Below are positions 55,861-62,287 of a stretch of DNA of 62,287 nucleotides, one piece after another (position 1 is the first letter of the stretch; every line of letters begins with the position of its first letter). The translations under genes and the position numbers were made by a program. Below the pieces are notes generated by a model, which saw only the letters and a list, made by a program, of their open reading frames with translations, did no database searches and was not told where the DNA came from. Source of the DNA: an uncultured Bacteroidales bacterium (GTDB lineage Bacteria; Bacteroidota; Bacteroidia; Bacteroidales; UBA932); contig CALUPB010000016.1 in NCBI GenBank assembly GCA_944322585.1, forward strand, positions 1 through 62,287, in the 5' to 3' direction.

Positions 55861-57729
55861 TTATTGTCCTGTTGATTTATATTGTCTTATCCTGGCTTTT
55901 ACGTCTCCTGTGGCAGAGGCGTTGACGCTGAAAATCTCCAGACCGCTGTCAAGCAGAAATCCGATAGCTTCAGGATCCGATGCCATTTCTCCGCACATCG
56001 CGACATCGATTCCGGCCTTGTGTCCTTCTTCTATGACATGGCTGATACACCGTAACACGGCAGTGTCGAGAGAGTTGTACAATGATGCGACTTTCGGGTT
56101 GCCTCTGTCGGCAGCCATTATATACTGTGTAAGGTCATTTGTCCCGATACTGAAGAAATTGCATTCTGCAGCAAGCATATCCGCTATCATGACTGCTGCC
56201 GGTGTCTCTATCATCACCCCGGTCTTTATATCCGGGTCGGATGCCAACCCTTCGGCTGTCAGGGATTTGCGGCAGAATTCGAGTTCCTTTTTCGCCTGAC
56301 GCAATTCTTCCAGAGTCGTTATCATCGGGAACATGATGCGTACATTCCCGTATGCCGAGGCCCGCAATATGGCCCGTAACTGGGCTCTGAACATTTCTCG
56401 CCTGTCTAAGGAAATACGTATGGCCCTCCATCCGAGGAACGGATTGTCTTCATTCCCTATATCAAGGTATGGCAGTTTTTTGTCGCCTCCTATGTCGAGT
56501 GTCCGGATTGTCAGCGGTCTGTCTCCGCAGGCTTCGGCGGCAGCGCGATAGGCGGAATACTGGGTCTCCTCATCAGGGAAATCGCTGCTTTCCATGTACA
56601 GGAACTCACTCCGGAGCAGCCCGATTCCGTCAGCTCCGGCCTCTATTGCAGTACGTACATCATTTACATTGCCGGCATTGCCTTCTACGTAAATCCGTTT
56701 CCCGTCTAAAGTGACTGCCGGTTCATGTGAAGAACGTGCCGCGGCTGAACGTGTTTCGGCATAGTGTGCAATGAGTTCTCTATAGGACCGGAGAACAGTC
56801 CCGTCAGGGTTGACAATCACTTTGGCTCCCGGTCCGTCTATTATTATACAGTCTCCGTCATGTATTCTCGACATGCAGTCCCGGACACCGGTCATGGCGG
56901 CTATGCCTTTGTTCCTTGCGATGATACAGACATGGCTTGTGATGCTGCCTTTCTCGGTGACAAGTCCTGCCAGTCTGTTGAAGTCCATCCTGGCGGTGTC
57001 GGAAGGGGCCAGCTCTTCGGCAACTATTATAGTGCCTTCCGGCAACTCTCTTGAAATCCCGGTTCCCGTTCCTGTCTTAGTCCCGGTTTCAGTTCCGGTC
57101 TCCTTTCCGGTCCCAGTTCCGGTCCCAGTTCCGGTTTCAGTTCCGGTTTCAGTTCCGGTCTCAGTTCCGGTCTCCTTTCCGATCCCGGTCCCTGTTTCGG
57201 GTGTATCCGGTGTCCCGGTTCTGCCGCAGGCACCGTCATCGGCAGGTCCGGCTTTCCCGGTGGTGCCTACATCCGTAGTCGATATCGCTTCGGACCGGCT
57301 CAGACCATTATTCTCTTCGGAACAGACAGCCGGCAGGGCATTTATTATCTGTCTGCATACATCGCGGACATCATCAGTCCTGCTGCGCAGATATTCATCG
57401 TCTATCATGGAAAGCATGGTGCAGATCGAGTCGCAGGCTTCTTCTACGGCCTTGTCTGCCGGAAGCCCTTCGGCTGTAATCTTTGTTTCCACTTCTTCCG
57501 ACAGCATCGGGTCATCCGCCATTTCTGAATGTGCAGCGAATATCTCCTCTTGCTCTGCAAGGTCTGAAAGTCGTGATTTCACCTGCTTGAGAGCCAGATG
57601 AAACCTTTTGCATTCTTCTTTGCTGCTGCCTGACGGAATATATCGGGATATTGCCATGGACGGCCTGTACAGAAATGCTGTCCCGCAGGCAATCCCGTCT
57701 GTCTTTATGCCGGTGTCTATTGTCAGCAT
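55861..57729 (-). CDS. ptsI: PTS Enzyme I with a tandem-repeat linker insert
   Basis: A 622-residue phosphoenolpyruvate-protein phosphotransferase, against about 575 in the family. The HPr-binding domain (about 20-150) is followed by an insert (about 150-230). The phosphohistidine domain carries H266 in 'GSITSHVCIIARNKGI', and the PEP-binding barrel contains 'GIGLLRSEFLYM', 'RTLDIGGDKKLPY', 'FFSIGTNDLTQY' and cysteine in 'VAMCGEMA'. E. coli has the active histidine at 189, so about 77 residues have been added before it. The insert contains about ten units of Gly-Thr-Glu-Thr type. Being in the linker between domains, it need not prevent activity. It starts one base after ptsH. Confidence 0.92.
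   Translation of the reverse strand: MLTIDTGIKTDGIACGTAFLYRPSMAISRYIPSGSSKEECKRFHLALKQVKSRLSDLAEQEEIFAAHSEMADDPMLSEEVETKITAEGLPADKAVEEACDSICTMLSMIDDEYLRSRTDDVRDVCRQIINALPAVCSEENNGLSRSEAISTTDVGTTGKAGPADDGACGRTGTPDTPETGTGIGKETGTETGTETGTETGTGTGTGTGKETGTETGTKTGTGTGISRELPEGTIIVAEELAPSDTARMDFNRLAGLVTEKGSITSHVCIIARNKGIAAMTGVRDCMSRIHDGDCIIIDGPGAKVIVNPDGTVLRSYRELIAHYAETRSAAARSSHEPAVTLDGKRIYVEGNAGNVNDVRTAIEAGADGIGLLRSEFLYMESSDFPDEETQYSAYRAAAEACGDRPLTIRTLDIGGDKKLPYLDIGNEDNPFLGWRAIRISLDRREMFRAQLRAILRASAYGNVRIMFPMITTLEELRQAKKELEFCRKSLTAEGLASDPDIKTGVMIETPAAVMIADMLAAECNFFSIGTNDLTQYIMAADRGNPKVASLYNSLDTAVLRCISHVIEEGHKAGIDVAMCGEMASDPEAIGFLLDSGLEIFSVNASATGDVKARIRQYKSTGQ
57060..57195. repeat. 12-bp tandem repeats inside ptsI
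   Basis: About ten imperfect copies of a 12-bp unit (CAGTTCCGGTCT-like on the plus strand) encode the repeating Thr-Glu-Thr-Gly/Gly-Thr sequence of the Enzyme I insert on the minus strand. Because the unit is a multiple of three, copy-number changes keep the frame. Confidence 0.85.
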
Positions 57730-57730
57730 T

Positions 57731-57994
57731 TCAGTCCTTTATGTTTCTGATGAATCCGGCCACTGCCGATGCGATGGCCTGTTCGTCTCCTCCTTCGACC
57801 CTTATCTCGGCCTCGGTTCCGCATTTCAGCCCGAGGGACAGGATTGACAGCATGCTCGCTGCATTCACTTCCTTGGCCTCTGTGCATATCGTTATCTTTG
57901 CCGGTGCGAAACTCTTGACGAGTTTTACGAGTTCTCCAGCCGGTCTTGCATGCATTCCCGAAGGAGCGGTTACGGTTACTTTTTCTGTGGTCAT
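57731..57994 (-). CDS. ptsH: HPr phosphocarrier protein
   Basis: An 87-residue HPr, normal size. The active histidine is H15 in 'SGMHARPAGELV'. A serine, S47 in 'NAASMLSILSLGLK', occupies the place of the regulatory Ser46 of Gram-positive HPr; whether an HPr kinase exists is unknown from this window. HPr passes phosphate from Enzyme I (next gene, 1-base gap) to the EIIA domain of the permease (previous gene, 4-base gap). The operon therefore encodes a whole phosphorelay. Confidence 0.95.
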   Translation of the reverse strand: MTTEKVTVTAPSGMHARPAGELVKLVKSFAPAKITICTEAKEVNAASMLSILSLGLKCGTEAEIRVEGGDEQAIASAVAGFIRNIKD

Positions 57995-57998
57995 AAGA

Positions 57999-60260
57999 TT
58001 ATTCCTGTTTTAAAGCATTGTATATCTCGCTGATGTCAGAAGTGGATGACAGTCTGTCCAGCAGTTCTTCGTCCTCCAGAACGCCTGCTAGGTTGGCAAG
58101 GATGGACAGGTGATCGTCTCCGACCCCTGCAATACCTATGACGAGCCGGGCCTTTTCCTCTCCGAAGTCCACTCCGTCGGGATATTGGAGTACGACTATG
58201 CCGGAGTGCAGCACTTCGGCCTTGGCTTCGGATGTGCCGTGCGGGATCGCAATGCCCATACCCATGTAGGTGGTGCTCAGTTTTTCCCGTTCAACCATGG
58301 CTTCTATGTAGTCCGGTTTGACATACCCTCCTTCTGCAAGCATCTTTCCTGCACGCCTTATTGCATCTTCCTTGCTTTCGGGACGGAGTCCGATTGCAAT
58401 GTTCTGTTCGGTCAGCAGTCTGTCGGGCTTGCCTGTCTGCGGATGTTCATCCCCTTGCCCGGCAGTGTCGGTTTCTCCATCGGTCGGTCCGGACTCTCTA
58501 CGGATTTCATGCCTGTCGCTGCCGGTTTCCGTTACAGCAGTTCCGGTACCGGATTCTTCTGCGCTGTCTGCGGAATTATCGGCATTATCATGTCGCGTAT
58601 TCTGCAATCTGATGAAAAGGTCATCCAGGTGTTTGTCAGACAGGAAGTTGTCTATGACTACCACTTCGCTGCCTCTGTAAAATCCGATATTGTTCCCTGT
58701 CCCGGCCGCAGATTCATCTTTGTCTCCGGCGAGCCTGCGGGCTATAATGGCCTGGCAGACAATCACATCGGCATTTTCAGGAATCCTGTCGGCGGCACTG
58801 TTGGTCACTTCCGTGCCTATGCCGGCTTTCTGAAGCCTCTGTCTGAATCTCGTGGCTCCCAAAGCACTCGACCCCATTCCTGCATCGCAGACAAATACTA
58901 TTTTATGCACTGGCCTGTTTGCTGCATTTCCATTCACAGAGGTATTTCCCTGTCGGCATGAAGTCTGTGTCCCTTGAGAAGCGTTTCCCTGTCTGTCAGT
59001 GTCCTGTTCCTTCTGAGAAGCATTTCCCTGTCTGTCGGCGCCCTGTCCTCCCGAAGTATTTTCTGTCAGTCCGGTGACAGTTGCCCTTATCCCCGGAGTT
59101 TTTCCTTTCGGTCCGGTGGCGATTGTCCGTATTCCCGTTTTTCCCCCTGTCAGACCGGTGACAGTTCCCCTTATTCCCGAAGTTTTCCTTCCAGCTGATG
59201 ATATGTCTGTGTTTTCTCCGTTCTCTCCGTCAGATGGGTTTTCATCAGGAGATGTCTTTTTTAGTCTGATGAATGGCATGGCGACGGCAAATGAGACGGC
59301 GGCAGATATCAGGACTCCGGCAAGAATGGTCAGCGTCATCCCTTTAGGAGCCATGGCAAGCACTGATATTATGCTTCCGGGCGATGCCGGAGCCACTAAT
59401 CCCGCTCCTGTCAGAGAGTAGAACAGAAGAGCGGAGGCCGAGCCTGCAATGGTCGACAATATGAGTACGGGACGTGCAAGGATGTAAGGGAAATAAATTT
59501 CGTGGATTCCTCCGAAGAACTGTATTATTATCGCTCCAGGAGCGGACTGTTTCTCATTGCCACGTCCGAATATCCAGTAGGCCAGCAGCATTCCGACTCC
59601 CGGGCCCGGATTGGTCTCGATAAGGAACATTATGGAAGAACCGAATTCCCTTGCCTGTTCGATGCCTATGGGGGAGAAAATGCCGTGATTTACCGCATTG
59701 TTGAGGAAAAGGACTTTTGCGGGCTCCACAAACAGTGATACAAGAGGGAGCAGTCCGTGCCGTATTACCACGTCCGCGCCTGCACTGATGGCAAGGGTAA
59801 GCCATGTGACGATGTTCCCGATTACAAGATATCCGAGAATGGCCAGCAGCATCCCGATGATTCCGATGGAGAAATTGTTCACGAGCATCTCAAAGCCAGC
59901 CTTGACTTTACCCTCCACCAAATGGTCGAACTTTTTGATGCACCATCCGGCAAGAGGCCCCATTATCATGGCTCCGATGAACATCGGTATTTCGCTTCCT
60001 GCGATTACTCCCACTGTGGCGATGGCACCTATTACCCCTCCTCTGTCTCCGCCTGCGTTCCGGCCGCCCGTGTAACCTATAAGCAGAGGCAGAAGATATG
60101 TCAGCATTGCCGGGACAAGCTTCGCAAGCCTTTCATCGGGCCACCAACCTGAGGGGATGAAAAGAGCGGTTATGAATCCCCAGGCTATGAAAGCCCCGAT
60201 ATTGGGCATGACCATCGCGCTCAAGGCGCGTCCGAATTTCTGGATTCCCTGACGCATCAT
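57999..60260 (-). CDS. mtlA: Mannitol-family PTS permease EIICBA with long linkers
   Basis: A 753-residue fused permease (E. coli MtlA has 637). EIIC (about 1-335) has eight or more membrane segments with 'GAFIAWGFITALFIP', 'NNAVNHGIFSPIG' and 'FFGGIHEIYFPYIL'. EIIB (about 450-550) has the phosphocysteine C458 in 'FVCDAGMGSSALGAT'. EIIA (about 615-753) has the phosphohistidine H674 in 'IAIPHGTSEAK'. Two added hydrophilic linkers lie at about 338-447 and about 552-612. It should import and phosphorylate mannitol or a similar hexitol. No mannitol-1-phosphate dehydrogenase gene is in the window. Its ATG overlaps the fecR stop by one base (TAATG), so translation is coupled. Confidence 0.88.
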   Translation of the reverse strand: MMRQGIQKFGRALSAMVMPNIGAFIAWGFITALFIPSGWWPDERLAKLVPAMLTYLLPLLIGYTGGRNAGGDRGGVIGAIATVGVIAGSEIPMFIGAMIMGPLAGWCIKKFDHLVEGKVKAGFEMLVNNFSIGIIGMLLAILGYLVIGNIVTWLTLAISAGADVVIRHGLLPLVSLFVEPAKVLFLNNAVNHGIFSPIGIEQAREFGSSIMFLIETNPGPGVGMLLAYWIFGRGNEKQSAPGAIIIQFFGGIHEIYFPYILARPVLILSTIAGSASALLFYSLTGAGLVAPASPGSIISVLAMAPKGMTLTILAGVLISAAVSFAVAMPFIRLKKTSPDENPSDGENGENTDISSAGRKTSGIRGTVTGLTGGKTGIRTIATGPKGKTPGIRATVTGLTENTSGGQGADRQGNASQKEQDTDRQGNASQGTQTSCRQGNTSVNGNAANRPVHKIVFVCDAGMGSSALGATRFRQRLQKAGIGTEVTNSAADRIPENADVIVCQAIIARRLAGDKDESAAGTGNNIGFYRGSEVVVIDNFLSDKHLDDLFIRLQNTRHDNADNSADSAEESGTGTAVTETGSDRHEIRRESGPTDGETDTAGQGDEHPQTGKPDRLLTEQNIAIGLRPESKEDAIRRAGKMLAEGGYVKPDYIEAMVEREKLSTTYMGMGIAIPHGTSEAKAEVLHSGIVVLQYPDGVDFGEEKARLVIGIAGVGDDHLSILANLAGVLEDEELLDRLSSTSDISEIYNALKQE
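58937..59205. repeat. 39-bp and ~45-bp tandem repeats in the mtlA linker
   Basis: Three 39-bp units (about 58938-58976, 58977-59015, 59016-59054) encode repeats ending in DRQGNAS-like residues. Adjacent to them, about three ~45-bp units (about 59060-59200) encode GIRxTVTGLT-like repeats. All keep the reading frame and lie between the EIIC and EIIB domains. Confidence 0.8.
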
Positions 60261-61237
60261 TATTCTGCTTTATAGACCACTTCGTATCGGTCTCCGGTAA
60301 GATATTCCATGATTTTCAGTACCTCGTCGATTGTATTGGTCCTCAGATAGCTGAAAGTGTATTTCCTGTCCAGCCCGTCGAAAGAACCGGAAAGACGGAC
60401 ATTGAAGTCGTCTTCAATCCTTGAGATTATCTGATAGAGGGTCGCATCCGTCATTGATACGAGATTGTATTCCAGAAGCACGATGTTGGCCGCATCGACG
60501 GATGAGATCCGGAGTTTCTTCGTGTCGCTGTCGTATTCGGCCTTATGGTCAGGAGTAAGCGTCGCAAGATTATGCCCGTCAGAAGACTGTAGGCTGACGG
60601 AACCCCGTTCGAGTATCACGTCCGTATCCCCGGTGCTGCCGTCGGTCTCGACGCAGAATGCCGTTCCGAGTACCCGGACGGTGAGATTGCCCGTATGGAC
60701 GCGGAACGGTGCGCTGTCATTCTTGACAACATCGAAATATGCCTTGCCCGTAAGGGTCACGTCCCGTCCCTTTTCAGAAAATTTCCTTTGAATGGACAGC
60801 GTGCTTCCGTCTTTCATCCAGACTTCTGTCCCGTCTTCAAGGGTGATGGTTCTGGCGGTCCCGGAGGTGTTTTCATATGTGAAATAAGGTTCTTCCAGCA
60901 TCTGGACCGATGTCTGTGAAGGTGTAAGGAAGACAGCAAGGAGTATGGATGCCGCTATTCCGGCCGTAGCTGAGATGGCGGCTATGATACGGTTCCTTTT
61001 CTTTCTGGAAACTGTCTCTATCCTCCGGTTTACCCCTGACATGAATTTCGAGAATGAGGCAAGATCATCATTCTCCCTGTATGCCTGGCCGGCATTCCAC
61101 ATGGCTTTTGTATCGTAGAAAAATCTCCTGTTTTCTTCAGATTCCTCTATCCATCCCGAAAGCATCCGGTTTTCCTGCTCCGTGGTTTCCCCGGCGAGGT
61201 ATCTGCATATGATGGGGCCGATGTCCATAACAGTCAA
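60260..61237 (-). CDS. FecR-family anti-sigma factor
   Basis: A 325-residue membrane protein. The cytoplasmic N-terminal domain (about 1-80, 'GWIEESEENRRFFYDTKAMWNAG') is typical of Bacteroidetes FecR. One membrane helix (about 84-106), a FecR domain (about 120-215, 'TLEDGTEVWMKDGSTLSIQRKF' region) and a C-terminal DUF4974 domain (about 253-322, 'TLYQIISRIEDDFNVRLSG') follow. It should hold the ECF sigma factor encoded upstream inactive until a surface signal arrives. Such pairs normally precede an STN-containing SusC; here the next gene is a PTS permease whose start overlaps the fecR stop. ATG 61228 is an alternative start. Confidence 0.92.
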   Translation of the reverse strand: MTVMDIGPIICRYLAGETTEQENRMLSGWIEESEENRRFFYDTKAMWNAGQAYRENDDLASFSKFMSGVNRRIETVSRKKRNRIIAAISATAGIAASILLAVFLTPSQTSVQMLEEPYFTYENTSGTARTITLEDGTEVWMKDGSTLSIQRKFSEKGRDVTLTGKAYFDVVKNDSAPFRVHTGNLTVRVLGTAFCVETDGSTGDTDVILERGSVSLQSSDGHNLATLTPDHKAEYDSDTKKLRISSVDAANIVLLEYNLVSMTDATLYQIISRIEDDFNVRLSGSFDGLDRKYTFSYLRTNTIDEVLKIMEYLTGDRYEVVYKAE

Positions 61238-61414
61238 GGTTTCAGTGTAATTAATGCCAACCGGACGGTGTGTCCGTTTTGATGGAATGTCTGCACCTCG
61301 GCTTCATCGGATACAAACACCATATTATATACAGTTGAACGGGTAAAATCACCCAACACATATTTTACAAAATTGATAAATTTAAAGGATAACTGCAAAT
61401 TATTCCCCTCTTGC

Positions 61415-61978
61415 TTATTTGAAATCGAACTCGGCAAGGATCGTCCGGAGCTGCTGCAGGGCCAGAAAGACGTGGTTCTCTACAGTGCTGACCGAAATGC
61501 CGAGTTCCTTGCTTATTTCCTTGTGCGACAGGCCCATGACATAGTTCATCCTGAATACTTCCCTGCGTTTCTTCGGAAGCCGTTCGATTGCCCTGTTGAT
61601 ATTCTTCCTCATGTCGATGGAATATATCCGTCTTATAACCGGGTTGGAGTCAGGGTCGTACATTTCGTAGTTGTCTGTCTCGATCCGTTCCTTGCAGAAT
61701 GACATATATTTGTCTCCCTGCCGGTTCCTGTTTATGAAGTTGACGGCTGTGTTGTAGACGCTTCTCATGAGATAACTGTAGAGAGAAAGGTCTGGATTCA
61801 CCCCCCCTCGGCGCGTCCATACGTTAGCGAATACCTCCTGGACAATATCCTGTGCCCAGTCGTTGCCGACGAGAAGCCGTGCATACGACATCAGCGGAGT
61901 GTAGTATAATCCGCACATGTAGTCGAAGGCTTCACGGTTGCCGGCCCGTATCTCTGTTATAAGCTCTCTGTTGTCCAT
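61415..61978 (-). CDS. ECF-type RNA polymerase sigma factor
   Basis: A 187-residue sigma factor of the Bacteroidetes ECF group. Region 2 (about 20-90) includes 'DWAQDIVQEVFANVWTRR'. Region 4 (about 130-182) includes 'LPKKRREVFRMNYVMGLSHKEISKELGISVSTVENHV', a helix-turn-helix for the -35 element. It is followed after 177 gene-free bases by the fecR gene. It has the same orientation as the PTS operon and is the obvious candidate for its regulation. Confidence 0.94.
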   Translation of the reverse strand: MDNRELITEIRAGNREAFDYMCGLYYTPLMSYARLLVGNDWAQDIVQEVFANVWTRRGGVNPDLSLYSYLMRSVYNTAVNFINRNRQGDKYMSFCKERIETDNYEMYDPDSNPVIRRIYSIDMRKNINRAIERLPKKRREVFRMNYVMGLSHKEISKELGISVSTVENHVFLALQQLRTILAEFDFK

Positions 61979-61989
61979 TGTAGCGACTG

Positions 61990-61997
61990 CAAAGATA
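61990..61997 (-). promoter_or_regulatory. -7 box of the ECF sigma gene
   Basis: On the minus strand TATCTTTG fits TAnnTTTG, 12 bases ahead of the sigma-factor start codon. No -33 box was clear. Confidence 0.45.
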
Positions 61998-62065
61998 GAA
62001 AATAATTTGTTGCGCTACCGTTACGGGAATGTAAAGAAAAAAATTAACCTGCCCCTCGTAGAGCC

Positions 62066-62287
62066 GCCTCCAAGGCATGGTCCCGTTCCAGGTCTGCGCG
62101 ATTTTTGCAGACCTGGCACACCCATCCTTGCTGGAGCCCGCTCCAGGGCCTCTTGCCGTTCCAGGTCTGCGCGGTTTTGACAGGCCTGGCACGCCCACCC
62201 TTGCTGGAGACCGCTCCAGGGCCTCTTGCCGTTCCAGGTCTGCGCGGTTTTGACAGGCCTGGCACGCCCACCCTTGCTGGAGACCGC
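62066..62287. repeat. 73-bp tandem repeat array with conserved hairpins, cut by the window edge
   Basis: Two identical 73-bp units (62140-62212, 62213-62285) follow a diverged 74-bp unit (62066-62139), and a further unit begins at the window end. Each unit has an inner hairpin: CCAGGTCTGC (62088-62097) with GCAGACCTGG (62107-62116) in unit 1, and CCAGGTCTG (62161-62169) with CAGGCCTGG (62181-62189) in unit 2. CTGGAG..CTCCAG forms a second stem across the joints. The unit length is not a multiple of three, so open frames through the array are accidental. It lies upstream of the sigma-factor gene; the function is unknown. Confidence 0.85.

Noticed and set aside
56810-57601. 263-residue plus-strand frame with Val-Pro repeats
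   Set aside because: It is the antisense reading of the 12-bp repeats in ptsI.
61932-62271. Two minus-strand frames starting 'MGVPGLSKPRRPG'
   Set aside because: They arise from the 73-bp repeat; since 73 is not a multiple of three the same peptide appears in rotating frames, so they are not genes.
62066-62287. CRISPR array
   Set aside because: The repeated units are contiguous and identical without unique spacers; no cas gene is in the window.

Overview
The window looks like a chromosomal segment of a gut-type Bacteroidales bacterium. It has two SusC/SusD pairs, many lipoproteins with a cysteine at the end of a short signal peptide, promoters with a TAnnTTTG -7 box and almost no Shine-Dalgarno sequences. 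It also carries Bacteroidetes-specific families such as DUF4988, DUF3109, DUF1573 and BACON-like modules. Base composition is roughly balanced. I cannot name genus or species.

Positions 492-20815 form a divergent polysaccharide utilisation locus for uronic-acid glycosaminoglycans (chondroitin sulfate/hyaluronan type). The minus arm encodes a GH88 unsaturated glucuronyl hydrolase, a PL8 lyase, a serine-type sulfatase, a PL29-like lyase and a beta-helix lipoprotein. The plus arm encodes a second PL8 lyase, SusC, SusD and a surface glycan-binding lipoprotein. The two arms share a 188-bp control region with promoter-like elements and three copies of TTGCGAAA. No regulator gene lies in the locus.

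Positions 20825-34853 hold housekeeping and envelope genes: a U32 peptidase-like RNA-modification protein, a periplasmic TPR protein, an M16-like protein without its zinc motif, DUF3109, a small membrane protein, a coiled-coil membrane protein, HemW, a GH2 beta-galactosidase and MiaA. A tRNA-Ser(GGA) follows at 35124.

Positions 35458-51691 form one long minus-strand cluster: SusC, SusD, a DUF4843-like lipoprotein, a large unrecognised lipoprotein, two leucine-rich lipoproteins, a subtilisin-family lipoprotein protease, a DUF1573 protein and a lipocalin-like lipoprotein. It has no carbohydrate-active enzyme. The protease and the RagAB-like layout point to peptide or protein scavenging.

After smpB comes a decayed AbiE toxin-antitoxin locus (52731-53943). 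The last part is a compact minus-strand run: ECF sigma factor, FecR anti-sigma factor, a mannitol-family PTS EIICBA, HPr, Enzyme I, an alpha/beta-hydrolase and a cyclophilin lipoprotein. A PTS cassette translationally coupled to a FecR gene is unusual in this phylum. The window ends in a 73-bp tandem repeat array with conserved hairpins.

A thread across the window is that five conserved cytoplasmic proteins (U32, HemW, MiaA, Enzyme I and the PTS permease) carry in-frame hydrophilic, low-complexity inserts. Some of these are clear tandem repeats, and they make the proteins much longer than family norms.
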